DNA of 64,000 nucleotides from Gemmatimonadota bacterium (lineage in GTDB: Bacteria; Latescibacterota; UBA2968; UBA8231), in the NCBI GenBank assembly GCA_009840005.1, contig VXOR01000047.1:78786-142785 (forward strand), read 5' to 3'. The position numbers and the translations under genes are program-made. Below the pieces are notes generated by a model. It worked only from the letters and a program-made list of their open reading frames with translations. It made no database searches and had not been told where the DNA came from. This document shows positions 8,848 through 18,218 of this stretch, in pieces. Every line of letters begins with the position of its first letter. Position 1 is the stretch's first letter.

Positions 8848-10371
8848 TCAAACCCTGAACTCGGCTGTCACATCTAGGCTGCGCTTAGTCGAAAAGAAGC
8901 GATAGTCTTGGGGCCCCAAAGTGGAATCAGTCTCTATCTGGAGGCGAGCTTTGGTCGCCTTGCGCAATGACTTGAGCCGTTCTTCGCGGTTTTCTAGCAT
9001 ATAGGTGGCCACCTCGGGATGGACCTTTAACACGTAGCGCCTTTCGCGGGTAGCGGCATAAGAACGCTGAAGCCAGCGTTCAATCCAAGTTAGGGTGGTG
9101 TCTGGCCCCATAATCCGGCCCGTGCCGCTGCAAATGGGGCAAGGTTCGCTATGAGTGTGCAAAAGGTTTGGCCGGACGCGCTGGCGCGTCATTTCGACCA
9201 AGCCAAACTCGCTGATGTGTGGGCTGATCGAGACCTTCGCCCGATCCCGTTTGAATTCATCGACCAAGCAGTCAACGACCTTTTTGCGGTTGCGCTCCTC
9301 GTTCATATCGATAAAGTCGATGACGATAATACCGCCAATGTCGCGGAGCTTGAGCTGGCGGGCAATCTCACGAGCTGCCCTCAGATTGGTATTGAGATTG
9401 TTTTCCTCCTGATCGTCGGAGCCGAGGTAACGGGCTGAATTCACGTCGATAAAGGTCCCTGCTTCAGCGTAGTCGATGACCAAGGCTCCACCGCGGCGCA
9501 ACCACACGGTGCGGTTGGTCGCCTTCTCGATATCTTCCTCAATGTTGAAGGCATCGAAAATGGGCCGACGATCCCGGTAAAGCTCCACCCTTTGGCGCAA
9601 TTTAGGCGAAACTTGGCGCAAATAAGCCGTGATCTCCTTGTACAGCTCTTTGCTATCGACGACTAGTCGTTCCACATTGTCGGTGAACAGGTCGCGTATT
9701 ATGCTGGAGGTCATGCCCATTTCCTTGTACACCAAGGCGGGTGCCTCGACCTTTCTGCTCGTCTTGATCAGACGCTCGTGGTTTTTCACTAGCTGCTTCA
9801 TATCGCGTTTGAACTCGCGATCACTCTGCCCCTGTCCTTCGGTGCGCACGATTACCGAGTAGCCCTCGGGTTTGATCTTAAATACCAGATCTCTCAGTCT
9901 TTTGCGTTCGTTCCGACTGATGATCTTGCGGGAGACACCAACCCAGTTGTCGCCCGGAACCAGCACCATAAAACGACCCGGAAGCGATAGCTGAGTCGTC
10001 ACACGGGCACCTTTGGTGCCGATAGGCTCTTTGGTGATTTGCACCAGCACCTGTTCGCCCTTCTTGATCAGGTTTTGGATACTAGGATAACCGCGATGGC
10101 GAGTGCGGTGCCCGTTGCGCGCCCCATCGGTCTCTCCTCTATCCGCTTCTACCATATCGCGCACTTGGAGGAACGCGGTGCGGTCATGGCCTATCTCGAC
10201 AAAGGCGGCCTGTAACCCAGGCAAAACGGCCGTTACAATCCCTTTGTGTATATCCCCTACCGTCCGCTCGTTTTCGGGTCTTTCGATCCAGACTTCAGCT
10301 AGACGCCCGTCTTCCAAGATGGCAATACGGGATTCGTGAATGCCTTGGTTGATAAAAATTTCTGTTTGCAC
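8848..10371 (-). CDS. rng: Ribonuclease G/E family endoribonuclease
   Basis: 507 residues from GTG at 10371, with GAGGA a few bases upstream. An S1 RNA-binding domain occupies about 35-130 (GDIHKGIVTAVLPGLQAAFV, AFLQVRDM). The RNase H-like/DNase I-like catalytic part has the metal ligands in IIVIDFIDMNEERNR, and the zinc-link CPICSGTGRI lies near residue 420. It lacks the long unstructured C-terminal degradosome scaffold of RNase E, so RNase G is the better name. Processes rRNA precursors and mRNA in the cytoplasm. It lies upstream of rplU-rpmA with a 76-base gap, an arrangement common in bacteria. Confidence 0.93.
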   Translation of the reverse strand: MQTEIFINQGIHESRIAILEDGRLAEVWIERPENERTVGDIHKGIVTAVLPGLQAAFVEIGHDRTAFLQVRDMVEADRGETDGARNGHRTRHRGYPSIQNLIKKGEQVLVQITKEPIGTKGARVTTQLSLPGRFMVLVPGDNWVGVSRKIISRNERKRLRDLVFKIKPEGYSVIVRTEGQGQSDREFKRDMKQLVKNHERLIKTSRKVEAPALVYKEMGMTSSIIRDLFTDNVERLVVDSKELYKEITAYLRQVSPKLRQRVELYRDRRPIFDAFNIEEDIEKATNRTVWLRRGGALVIDYAEAGTFIDVNSARYLGSDDQEENNLNTNLRAAREIARQLKLRDIGGIIVIDFIDMNEERNRKKVVDCLVDEFKRDRAKVSISPHISEFGLVEMTRQRVRPNLLHTHSEPCPICSGTGRIMGPDTTLTWIERWLQRSYAATRERRYVLKVHPEVATYMLENREERLKSLRKATKARLQIETDSTLGPQDYRFFSTKRSLDVTAEFRV

Positions 10372-10446
10372 GATCTGTCCTCACGCTTAGTAGTCATAAT
10401 AGTTAGTATATAGTATCGGCGATTTCAAAGCCCTGCTTATCGCCGT

Positions 10447-12303
10447 TCACCTGGCTTCCTCCGCGGCCAATACCCCCAGATACTGGTCTTGGTCTGCGAG
10501 CACCTCTATGGCCTTGGCTAGCTGCACATCCTCCTGCAATCCTTCAAGCAGTTGGGCCTTTCTCCCCCTGAAGCGCAAAATTAGTTCTCGACGTAAAGCA
10601 CTCTTTATGTAAGGTTCCAACTCGCTGCTATACCGCAGCTCCCACTCCTGCTTCACCGCTGCTCTTAGCTGTTGGATCGACTCCTGTACGGCCTCACCCC
10701 AATCCATTTTCTCCGCCAAATCCTCAAGGTCTGCTATTTGATTCAATCCTTTTTTGCCTTGGTCTAGACTTATGTCCTTAGTGAGGACGAACTCCATAAA
10801 GCCCGCGACCATCTCATCGCTGACAGTCAGGTCTGGGTGTTCCTCGGCCCAAGACGAGTCGGCCGAGACATAATCTATGACAAAGTCGAAGAACAGCCGA
10901 CGACGCACTAACTCTTGTACATAGGGGGGAAACGGTTCCGACTCAACACTGATATCTGGCCTAATACCGCCGCCGCCGAAGACCTTGCGACCTCGCTGGG
11001 TATAATAGGTTTGGTTTCCCATACTATCCGGTAATCCAGCCGCCCCCATCTTGGATTTACCCACTAAATCGCCCAAACGGATCAGAAGCAGGCTCTCTGC
11101 GGACTCAGAATCCATATCAAAATGAGACTGGAGAGCAGAAAGGGCCTTAGCCCTATTCTCTGAACGCAAAATAAGGTCCATCACCAACTGATGTGGCAAT
11201 TCCCTATCGCCGAACAGAACGCTATGTACGGGCTTGGCGATGTCCTGTTCGCGGTGAATGCTACGCCCACTGGGCGCGTAGTAGAGTGCCGTCGTCAGCT
11301 TTAAGGCACTAGCCTCCTCTTCGCGTTCACGTAGGTCGAAAATGGTCTGCACCGAACCTTTGCCAAATGATGCCGCTCCGACAACCACGCCTCGATCGTT
11401 GTCTTGGATGGCTCCAGCAACGATTTCGGACGCACTGGCGCTCCCCTCATCAATCAGAACTACCAAGGGCACATTGTGCGCAATAGAATGACGGTGGGAA
11501 TACTTGACTTCTTCTCTCCTCCGGTCGCGTTCCCTAATCGAAACGATCGGCACTCCTTGGGGCAAAAACAAATCGGCAACTTGGGTGGCTTGACTAAACA
11601 AGCCTCCGGGATTTCCCCGCAAGTCTAAAATTAGCCCTTCAACCCGGGGGAGGCTTTTTAGCGCCTCTTCTACTTCGCTGGAGGTATGCTCGGAAAAACG
11701 CGTCTGGCGCATACTTATATAACCGATTTTTCCTTGGAGTTCCTCTACTAGCACAACGCTTTTGATCGTGATTATTTCCCGTTGAATTTCAACTTCGCGC
11801 GGCGTGGCTCCCAAGTGGGAAGCGACCGAGATTGCGACCTTTGTGCCAGGTTCTCCGCGCAGCGCATTGACCACAGATTCAAGCTGCATATCCAAGGTAC
11901 TTTTGCCCTCCACAGCGACAATCAAGTCGCCTGGCCTCAGCCCCGCCCGAAAGGCCGGAGTATCTTCAATAGGGGAAATTACCACGGGAAAGCGATCTTT
12001 TATGGCAACCGTAATCCCCAATCCCGCGAACTTGCCTGTCGTGTCTTGGCGCAACTGACGCAAACCTTCCTCGTCGTAATACTCGCTGTATGGATCCAGT
12101 TGGCCGAGCATGCCCTTGATGGCTGCGCTCATAACCTCCCCTTGGTCCAGACGAGCGTAATAGTTTTCCAGAATGCGCGAATACACGGCCCCGAAACGCT
12201 CCCAACTGGCATTTACCTCCGCATACGGATCTTCCGTAGGTGCAGCTTGGATTGCGTTCGCACTTGCAAAGAAAAAAATCAATCCCATTAAAAGGTGTCG
12301 CAT
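10447..12303 (-). CDS. S41-family C-terminal processing protease with PDZ domain
   Basis: 618 residues from the ATG at 12303, preceded by GAGGAG; this start gives a clean signal peptide (LMGLIFFFASANAIQA) for export. PDZ domain about 90-165 (GLGITVA...AGLRPGDLIVAVEGKS). Catalytic Ser lies in GSASASE (288-293) and catalytic Lys315 in FGKGS, as in CtpA/Prc. LDLRGNPGGLFSQA is the signature before the nucleophile. The last ~250 residues are helical, longer than the ~400-residue CtpA types. It should trim C termini of envelope proteins in the periplasm. It follows tmk by 2 bases. Confidence 0.92.
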   Translation of the reverse strand: MRHLLMGLIFFFASANAIQAAPTEDPYAEVNASWERFGAVYSRILENYYARLDQGEVMSAAIKGMLGQLDPYSEYYDEEGLRQLRQDTTGKFAGLGITVAIKDRFPVVISPIEDTPAFRAGLRPGDLIVAVEGKSTLDMQLESVVNALRGEPGTKVAISVASHLGATPREVEIQREIITIKSVVLVEELQGKIGYISMRQTRFSEHTSSEVEEALKSLPRVEGLILDLRGNPGGLFSQATQVADLFLPQGVPIVSIRERDRRREEVKYSHRHSIAHNVPLVVLIDEGSASASEIVAGAIQDNDRGVVVGAASFGKGSVQTIFDLREREEEASALKLTTALYYAPSGRSIHREQDIAKPVHSVLFGDRELPHQLVMDLILRSENRAKALSALQSHFDMDSESAESLLLIRLGDLVGKSKMGAAGLPDSMGNQTYYTQRGRKVFGGGGIRPDISVESEPFPPYVQELVRRRLFFDFVIDYVSADSSWAEEHPDLTVSDEMVAGFMEFVLTKDISLDQGKKGLNQIADLEDLAEKMDWGEAVQESIQQLRAAVKQEWELRYSSELEPYIKSALRRELILRFRGRKAQLLEGLQEDVQLAKAIEVLADQDQYLGVLAAEEAR

Positions 12304-12305
12304 AA

Positions 12306-12947
12306 TTACTTTTTCTCCTCGGGAAACCACGACCACTGCCGACGCAACGCGTCCTGAATTCTTTCGGCTAGTTGATCTATTTCGAGCTGGGCGTCAAAAA
12401 CCAAGCCAGTTGGATCTTTTTGGGCTATCTGTTGGTAGCCTCGGGAAACCTTCTCTTGTAGAGCCATTCCTGTTTGCTCCAACCGATCCGCGACGTCCCG
12501 CTGTCTAAGGCGAGCCCAAGCCACTTCTACGGGCAAGTGCAGATATATTGTCGCGTCCGGTAAACACTCCCCCACAGCCAGCCGATTGACTCGTTCGATC
12601 ACTTCTAAGTCCAAACCGCGCCCATACCCCTGATACGCTATTGATGAGGCAATATAGCGGTCGCAAATAACCACATCTCCCCGGTTGAGCGACGGTGCGA
12701 TCACCTCTTCTACGTGCTGTGAACGACTGGCTGCATAGAGGAACAGTTCCGCTGTCGGGGATACCCCCTCAAGGCTTGGATCGAGAACAAGCTGGCGAAT
12801 CTTCTCTGCGACCGGCGTCCCGCCTGGCTCTCTGGTCAGTGTAACCGGAAGACCTGCTTCTCTTAAATGCGACGCTAGCAGGCGAGATTGGGTTGTAGTC
12901 CCACTGCCATCGACTCCTTCAAACGCGATGAAATGACCCCGAGACAC
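12306..12947 (-). CDS. tmk: Thymidylate kinase
   Basis: 213 residues from a GTG at 12947. P-loop FEGVDGSGTTT near 9-19, DRYIASSIAYQGYGRGL with the DRY/H motif about 94-110, and TREPGGTPVAEKIR (dTMP site) about 38-51. It phosphorylates dTMP to dTDP in the cytoplasm for DNA synthesis. Normal length. It is 19 bases after the phosphatidyltransferase gene and 2 bases before the S41 protease gene, so all three are probably cotranscribed. Confidence 0.97.
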   Translation of the reverse strand: MSRGHFIAFEGVDGSGTTTQSRLLASHLREAGLPVTLTREPGGTPVAEKIRQLVLDPSLEGVSPTAELFLYAASRSQHVEEVIAPSLNRGDVVICDRYIASSIAYQGYGRGLDLEVIERVNRLAVGECLPDATIYLHLPVEVAWARLRQRDVADRLEQTGMALQEKVSRGYQQIAQKDPTGLVFDAQLEIDQLAERIQDALRRQWSWFPEEKK

Positions 12948-12966
12948 GACGGCAAGGAGACGCTTA

Positions 12967-13584
12967 TTAGGACTGCTGGACAGAGGCGGGCGAATTGGGA
13001 CCTGATTTCAGCCTGTTGCGAATATGAGCGAGTCGCTCAACAACCGTATAGTTGGTCGTAACGGCCAATAGAACCAGCACGAAAACCAAACCTTGATGGC
13101 CTATCAGGCTCCCCACGGCCAAGGCCGTTAGACGTTCTGGGCGCTGCATGAAGCCCACCTTGCAATCCTCGCCCAGCCCCTCTGCACGAGCCCTTACATA
13201 ACTAACCATCAGCGAACCAGTAATTGCAAAAAAGAGGATCCCCGAGGGGATCCACTCATCGCGGCCAATCAAATACGCGCCGATTCCAAAATAAATAAAT
13301 ATCTCAGAGTAGCGATCTGTCGTCGAATCTAATAAGGCTCCGAACTTGGTCTCCTTGTGGCCCTCTCTTGCAACTTGTCCATCCAAGATATCGCAGAGGC
13401 CCGCCACAATCATGATGAGAGCCCCCCATTGCAAATAGCCCTTGGCAAACGCCGCAGTTGCCCCCACGTTCATAACTAGCCCCATCAGCGTCAGCCAATC
13501 GGGTCTGAAGCCCAATCGAATAAATAAACGCGCCAACGGCCTAAGGATGACCAGACACCACTTTTTCAGATATTTATCTAGCAA
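12967..13584 (-). CDS. CDP-alcohol phosphatidyltransferase family membrane enzyme
   Basis: 205 residues, starting at a TTG (13584) with an AGG about 9 bases before it. The CDP-OH signature D-x2-DG-x2-AR-x8-G-x3-D-x3-D is present as DILDGQVAREGHKETKFGALLDSTTD-like sequence near residues 66-91. About five membrane spans. Members make phosphatidylglycerol phosphate, phosphatidylinositol phosphate or related lipids at the inner membrane; the N terminus (KKWCLVILRPLARLFIRLGFRPDWLT) fits PgsA or the inositol-phosphate type, and I cannot tell which. Confidence 0.85.
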   Translation of the reverse strand: MLDKYLKKWCLVILRPLARLFIRLGFRPDWLTLMGLVMNVGATAAFAKGYLQWGALIMIVAGLCDILDGQVAREGHKETKFGALLDSTTDRYSEIFIYFGIGAYLIGRDEWIPSGILFFAITGSLMVSYVRARAEGLGEDCKVGFMQRPERLTALAVGSLIGHQGLVFVLVLLAVTTNYTVVERLAHIRNRLKSGPNSPASVQQS

Positions 13585-13698
13585 AAAAGAACCTATTTCG
13601 CCGACGCTTGAGAGTGGCCATTGAGAACCCTTGCCCTCGGAAACTACATTAAAAATATACTTGTTTTTTGCTTTTACTCCAAAAGATTTACCGCCGAG

Positions 13699-13866
13699 TT
13701 TTCCACTTTCTTAAGAACAAGTTTTCCACATCAAACCTCATCGGCTCTACTCAGTACTTCGCTAAATTATGGCCTATCTATTAGATAAAATTAGACATAT
13801 ACGTCCCTCAAAGGGCCTAAATCTCACAACTCTTTTAATTTTGGGTGTGGATAAGTATGTGTAAAA
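13699..13866. other. DnaA-box cluster in the 310-base gap between rsmG and the phosphatidyltransferase gene
   Basis: This AT-rich gap (13585-13894) has no gene. It contains a perfect DnaA box TTATCCACA in reverse orientation (13846-13854), a TTTTCCACA (13722-13730), a reverse TTTTACACA (13858-13866) and a weaker TTTTCCACT (13699-13707), with an AT-rich stretch around 13770-13800. Many bacteria carry origin-related boxes near gidB/rsmG; here the main cluster is in the dnaA-dnaN gap. Confidence 0.5.
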
Positions 13867-13894
13867 CCACACTCGGAACGCCCGACAAGAGCAA

Positions 13895-14500
13895 TTAGTA
13901 GAATAGCCCCAATGCACTCCCCGCCTGATCGGCCCGCCATGCCAGCAACTCCGAATGAGCGGCATCTTTTCCAAGCGTTGAAAGAATCCAGCCATGAGGA
14001 GATAAATGTCTTTGTACTAAAGCAAGCAGCTTATCAGGAGAAGCCACGGCTCTCGACGTCACCAAATCCGCGCCCACTGGACTCAAACTCTCTATCCGTT
14101 CGTTTGCAACCTCTATTCGATCAAGCCCCACCGACCTTACAACTTCTTTGAGGAAATGCGCCCGCTTCCGCCTACTTTCGACGAGAATAAAATAGGTGTC
14201 GGGAAGAGCGATCTTCAGAGGAATAGCCGGGAATCCAGCTCCTGATCCCAGATCCATAACTAGCCGATGCGGGAGACTTGCTACGACCGGAACCATAGTC
14301 AACGCCTGCCTCAAGTGCTTAGTTGCTACGACGGACCAATCTCGTCGCGAGACCAGATTGATTCTTCTCGACCACTGGCTCAGGAGATACAGATATATCT
14401 CTAGCTTGGGCGAGATATCCTCAAGAGAACAAGAGATAATTCCTTGTCTTTTTAACTGATCGAAATCCTCGCGTATCTCAGACGGCAGTTCGATTATCAT
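13895..14500 (-). CDS. rsmG: 16S rRNA (guanine-527-N7) methyltransferase
   Basis: 201 residues. The SAM-binding motif is DLGSGAGFPAIPL near 85-97. INLVSRRD near 47-54 and TSRAVASPDKLL near 150 are family features. It methylates G527 of 16S rRNA from SAM in the cytoplasm. It is the downstream neighbour of mnmE, separated by 85 bases holding two parS sites. The usual partner mnmG (gidA) is not adjacent. Normal length (~205-215). Confidence 0.96.
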   Translation of the reverse strand: MIIELPSEIREDFDQLKRQGIISCSLEDISPKLEIYLYLLSQWSRRINLVSRRDWSVVATKHLRQALTMVPVVASLPHRLVMDLGSGAGFPAIPLKIALPDTYFILVESRRKRAHFLKEVVRSVGLDRIEVANERIESLSPVGADLVTSRAVASPDKLLALVQRHLSPHGWILSTLGKDAAHSELLAWRADQAGSALGLFY

Positions 14501-14509
14501 ATCTAGACA

Positions 14510-14525
14510 TGTTCCACGTGAAACA
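14510..14525. other. parS-like centromere site 1
   Basis: TGTTCCACGTGAAACA, one mismatch from the ParB consensus TGTTTCACGTGAAACA. Ten bases upstream of the rsmG start codon. A second identical site begins exactly 60 bases further. parA/parB genes are not in this window. Confidence 0.85.
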
Positions 14526-14569
14526 TTAAACTTCTTACCAACTCTTCCAAGCCGTACAACCAGCTCAAT

Positions 14570-14585
14570 TGTTCCACGTGAAACA
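14570..14585. other. parS-like centromere site 2
   Basis: Same 16-mer as site 1, ending at the base next to the mnmE stop codon (14586-14588). Two identical near-consensus copies 60 bp apart, ~5.4 kb from the dnaA-dnaN origin, strongly suggest a functional ParB-binding centromere. Confidence 0.85.
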
Positions 14586-15947
14586 TTACTTGCCGATGCA
14601 AAACTGAGAAAAGATGGAATCGAGAACTTCCTCTTCTATGGTCTCTCCCAGCATCTCACCCAAGGCATTCAATGCGTCCTGAAGTTCGGCAACGACGCAC
14701 TCATCGGGTTGACTGGACTTCAGAAGCTCCTCTGCGCCAGCGCCAGATTTAGCTACCCGCAGTAGGCAATCTTGATGGCGCTGGCGAGTGATTCCGATCC
14801 CATCTACTTCCGCCCTATGGGGCAATTGGGCCGTCACTTCTCTCTTTAATTTCTCAATACCTAATTCCCTAAGTGCTGATATTTCAACGGATACCGAGAC
14901 CCGTGCTTCAATCTTAGATCGGGTGCTAGTACCCGGCAAATCAATTTTATTGAAGACACCGATTGGCTTCTTCTCCGGCGAGAGCAGGTCCAACACAGCC
15001 ATATCGTCCTCATGCGACCCAGTCGAACTGTCAAATACCGCTAAAACTACATCCGCTTCCCCAATCGCCTGCGACGCTCGTTCAATGCCCTCTTTTTCGA
15101 TCAGGTTATGGCTTTGCCTGATCCCAGCCGTATCGACTAGCCGTATCGTCTCTCCTGCCCACGTAGTCCGGCCTTCTACTAAGTCTCGCGTCGTTCCTGG
15201 TAAGGGAGTTACTATGGCCCGGTCTTCGCCGAGCAACACGTTGAGCAACGTGGACTTACCTACGTTGGGACGCCCGACGAGCACTACTAAATATCCTTCT
15301 TGGCGCCGCCTTGTTCCCTCGAATGTTTCAGCGAGCCGCAAAGAGGACTCAACTACTTCGCGCAGCGCGGTCTGTATTTCTTGACGCCCAATACTATCGA
15401 TGTCTTCGTCGGAGAAATCGAGCCCGATCTCGAGCAGTGATAGCATCTTGACCAACTGATTCTTAAGTTCTCTCACCATCTTAGACAGACGGCCACTGGC
15501 CAAGCCATAGGCATTGTCGAGATGCGCTTTAGAACTGGCTTGGATGAGCTCGATTACAGCCTCAGCTTCTAATAAGTCCAATCGGCCATTGAGAAAAGCT
15601 CGACGAGTAAACTCTCCTGGTTCGGCGGCGACGGCCCCTAAGCGAAGCGCTTCCTCGACGACGGACTCTAATACGACCATGCTGCCGTGGCAGCTAATCT
15701 CGACGGTATCTTCACCAGTATAAGAATGAGGAGCTGCAAAAACCCAAGCGACGCCTGTGTCGATTGCTCGGCCATTAGCCCATATGCGTCCGTATTCGAC
15801 GTATCGGACTCGCTTGCCGAGCGGTGGACGGGAGCGAAAAATCTGCTGGCTAATCGATAGGGCGGCAGGCCCGCTCAAACGCACTATCCCGATCCCCCCC
15901 TCCCCTCGCGGTGTAGAGATAGCGACAACAGTATCCGGCTGTATCAA
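14586..15947 (-). CDS. mnmE: tRNA modification GTPase MnmE
   Basis: 453 residues from a TTG at 15947. The N-terminal folate-binding domain opens DTVVAISTPRGEGGIGIVRLSG; the inserted GTPase has G1 GRPNVGKSTLLN, G3 DTAGIR and G4 FNKID; and the C terminus ends with the invariant CIGK. With MnmG it makes the cmnm5U34 modification of certain tRNAs in a GTP-, folate- and glycine-dependent reaction. It lies 23 bases after yidC, in the classic rpmH-rnpA-yidD-yidC-mnmE order. A jag/khpB gene, often between yidC and mnmE, is missing. Confidence 0.97.
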   Translation of the reverse strand: MIQPDTVVAISTPRGEGGIGIVRLSGPAALSISQQIFRSRPPLGKRVRYVEYGRIWANGRAIDTGVAWVFAAPHSYTGEDTVEISCHGSMVVLESVVEEALRLGAVAAEPGEFTRRAFLNGRLDLLEAEAVIELIQASSKAHLDNAYGLASGRLSKMVRELKNQLVKMLSLLEIGLDFSDEDIDSIGRQEIQTALREVVESSLRLAETFEGTRRRQEGYLVVLVGRPNVGKSTLLNVLLGEDRAIVTPLPGTTRDLVEGRTTWAGETIRLVDTAGIRQSHNLIEKEGIERASQAIGEADVVLAVFDSSTGSHEDDMAVLDLLSPEKKPIGVFNKIDLPGTSTRSKIEARVSVSVEISALRELGIEKLKREVTAQLPHRAEVDGIGITRQRHQDCLLRVAKSGAGAEELLKSSQPDECVVAELQDALNALGEMLGETIEEEVLDSIFSQFCIGK

Positions 15948-15970
15948 GGAATCGAGACCCGGCTAGAATT

Positions 15971-17695
15971 TCAAGTGCTGGAAGGAGCGGCTTTCTTCTT
16001 AAAATGATTGACCAATAGCTGCTGGCCGATGGTCAAGACATTGAAGATGGTCCAGTAGAGCACTAATCCCGATGACATGCTCCAAAAGATAAAGATCATC
16101 ACAACTGGCATCATGTAAACCAGAACAGCCTGCTTGGGATCCTTCATAGTCATTTTCTGTTGGATGAGCATGGAGACCGCCATTAACAAGGGCAGAACAT
16201 GAAGCCCGAAACCGCCGATAAGCAACTCGTCAGGAAGGGAAAGATCTTGTATCCAGAGGACAAAGGGGGCTTGGCGCAATTCGATTGTTTTGCCAAAAAG
16301 ATTGTAGAGCGCAATGAAAATGGGCATCTGCAACAAGAGAGGCAGACACCCGCTAAGAGGATTGACGCCTTCTTCCTTATAGAGCTTCATAGTCTCTCGG
16401 CTCAGGCGTTGATTGTCGTTCTTGTACTTTTCGCGTAGGGCCGTAATTTTCGGCTGAAGTTCCTGCATTTTCGCCGCGGACTCATACGTTTTGTGAGTAA
16501 GCGGATAGACGATAATCTTGATGACAACGGCGAAAAGGACGATGATCCAACCATAGTTGGGGATATATTGATGGGTGGCGATAAATAGAATGAGTAGAAA
16601 GCGGCTTATCTGACTTACGATCGGCCAGCCGAAATCAATGGCCTGCTCTAGTTCGGCCTCATAGCCGACAAGCTCGTCGTAGTTGAGTGGGCCCAGATAA
16701 ATCGTGTTGTGCCAAGAGCCAGATCGTTCGAGCCGGCGACCTACCTGAAAAGAATAGTCGGGCAGCAATTGAGACCCTTGATAATCGCCCTGTAGGACGA
16801 CGCGGGAACGCTGCTCTCTATCGACGGGGATGTAGGAAATCAAGAAGTACTTGTTGCGAATACCCGCCCATTTTAGCAACCCTTTGTCCTCTAATTCGTC
16901 CGATTCCCCATCATCCACCTTGAGTTCGACCCGTTCTTCGTTGATATAGGCAAAAGCCCGCATTTCAGGTAAGTCAATTTCCGGCTCACGCTCGGTAAAC
17001 GCTATGCCGTTTTTCCAAGTGAGTATGGCTTCGGTATCGTCGTCAAACCCTTCGTAGCGCACCTGGAGATCGAATCCATAGCGGTCCCCATTAAAGGTCA
17101 AGACCTTTTCCAAGCTTCTGCCGCCATCGAGTTGGGCTACCATGATTAGGGATTGCTCTTCCCCTGGTCCAACCTGCAAACTCGATTGGTTGGCGACAAA
17201 CTCCGCCGAGGAGATATCCTCCCTGTAGTTCGCTCTTTGTAGATGAATTCCCAAGCCGCGGCCGGTTGGAGGCAGTAGTTCGATAATACTTCCATCTACG
17301 TACCTGTATTTTAATAGTTTACATGATGTAATAGTACCGCCTTTTGTAGAGACAACAAATCTCTGAAGCGGCGTTTGTGCTACAATTGTGTCCGCTCTGT
17401 CTTCTGATATAAAGGACGGATTTTCGACCGATTCGACTCTTTCAATGGCCTGAGACTGAACGGGTGATGGCTCTTCTGAATGGAGTTGTTCCGCAGACTC
17501 GGGATCTCGTACGCGCTCGGCCTCAGATTGCTCGTCAGCAGCAGGGGCCACTTCAGGCACCGATTCTTGCGGCACAGCTTCCTGCGACGGAGGCCGGGGC
17601 TTGGGATTTAGCCCAAACCATTCATTATAATAGGGAAGCAAGAGGAAAATCAGGCCGATAAAGAGAAAGGCCAACAGAGTCCGCTTATCTTCCAT
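15971..17695 (-). CDS. yidC: Membrane protein insertase YidC
   Basis: 574 residues: N-terminal span (TLLAFLFIGLIFLLLPYYNE), a Pro/Glu-rich linker, a large periplasmic domain of ~250 residues, then the conserved 60-kDa-inner-membrane-protein core. Core motifs include GWIIVLFAVVIKIIVYPLT, NPLSGCLPLLLQMPIFIALY and VLYWTIFNVLTIGQQ near the C terminus. Size and periplasmic domain mark the Gram-negative type. It inserts membrane proteins with or without SecYEG. It lies 41 bases after yidD. Confidence 0.97.
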   Translation of the reverse strand: MEDKRTLLAFLFIGLIFLLLPYYNEWFGLNPKPRPPSQEAVPQESVPEVAPAADEQSEAERVRDPESAEQLHSEEPSPVQSQAIERVESVENPSFISEDRADTIVAQTPLQRFVVSTKGGTITSCKLLKYRYVDGSIIELLPPTGRGLGIHLQRANYREDISSAEFVANQSSLQVGPGEEQSLIMVAQLDGGRSLEKVLTFNGDRYGFDLQVRYEGFDDDTEAILTWKNGIAFTEREPEIDLPEMRAFAYINEERVELKVDDGESDELEDKGLLKWAGIRNKYFLISYIPVDREQRSRVVLQGDYQGSQLLPDYSFQVGRRLERSGSWHNTIYLGPLNYDELVGYEAELEQAIDFGWPIVSQISRFLLILFIATHQYIPNYGWIIVLFAVVIKIIVYPLTHKTYESAAKMQELQPKITALREKYKNDNQRLSRETMKLYKEEGVNPLSGCLPLLLQMPIFIALYNLFGKTIELRQAPFVLWIQDLSLPDELLIGGFGLHVLPLLMAVSMLIQQKMTMKDPKQAVLVYMMPVVMIFIFWSMSSGLVLYWTIFNVLTIGQQLLVNHFKKKAAPSST

Positions 17696-17736
17696 AGTTT
17701 ACTTACCCTTTTATAAACAACGCGTTATAAGCATAT

Positions 17737-17946
17737 CTAGCGCAAAGGATCGCATCCATGCCCTCCCCAAGGATGGCATCGACCAATCCGCTTTAGCGCA
17801 AGCATTCCCCCTTTGAATAGTCCGTACTTATCTAGTGCTTCTTCAGCATATTGGGAACAAGTAGGTAGATAACGACAGGACGGGGGAAGATATGGAGACA
17901 GGAGGAGACGGTAGGCGCGGACGACGAAAATGGCGATTTGCTTCAT
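17737..17946 (-). CDS. yidD: Membrane protein insertion efficiency factor YidD
   Basis: 69 residues, the family size. [29 protein letters not shown] and [17 protein letters not shown] carry the conserved Cys positions and the SCRYxPTCSxY signature. It is thought to assist YidC at the inner membrane. The start overlaps the rnpA stop by 4 bases, so translation is probably coupled. Confidence 0.96.
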   Translation of the reverse strand: MKQIAIFVVRAYRLLLSPYLPPSCRYLPTCSQYAEEALDKYGLFKGGMLALKRIGRCHPWGGHGCDPLR

Positions 17947-18215
17947 TGTGGGGCAAGAAAAATAGGTAGTTTGGCCACCAAGGAGTCCAGTTCCCTTTCC
18001 AAATCAGCAAAGGGAGCTTCGATGGCTGACGGTTGGCAGAAAACGACTAGATCACAAGGAAAGTACGGGCGACTGCGGCAAATGCTGCGCAGGCGTCGCT
18101 TGAGCCGATTGCGCTTTACAGCATTGCCCAGTTTGCGTCGGACGACAAAAATTTGACCGTGATCTTCTCGACCGCAGCGGATCCAAAAACAGCGGCCTCT
18201 AACCCAATCCATCAA
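17943..18215 (-). CDS. rnpA: Ribonuclease P protein component, N-terminally short
   Basis: 90 residues from the TTG at 18215 (ATG alternative at 18212); usual length is 110-125. The RNA-binding core [19 protein letters not shown] is intact. The residues normally before VRGRCFW, which carry RLRKxxDFxxVxxxG and help contact precursor-tRNA leaders, are absent. Extension is blocked because the in-frame codon two back is the rpmH stop TAG: rpmH and rnpA share one frame and are separated only by TAG and CAC. Either N-terminal loss is genuine or an error lies at the junction. Confidence 0.85.
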   Translation of the reverse strand: MMDWVRGRCFWIRCGREDHGQIFVVRRKLGNAVKRNRLKRRLRSICRSRPYFPCDLVVFCQPSAIEAPFADLERELDSLVAKLPIFLAPQ

Positions 18216-18218
18216 GTG

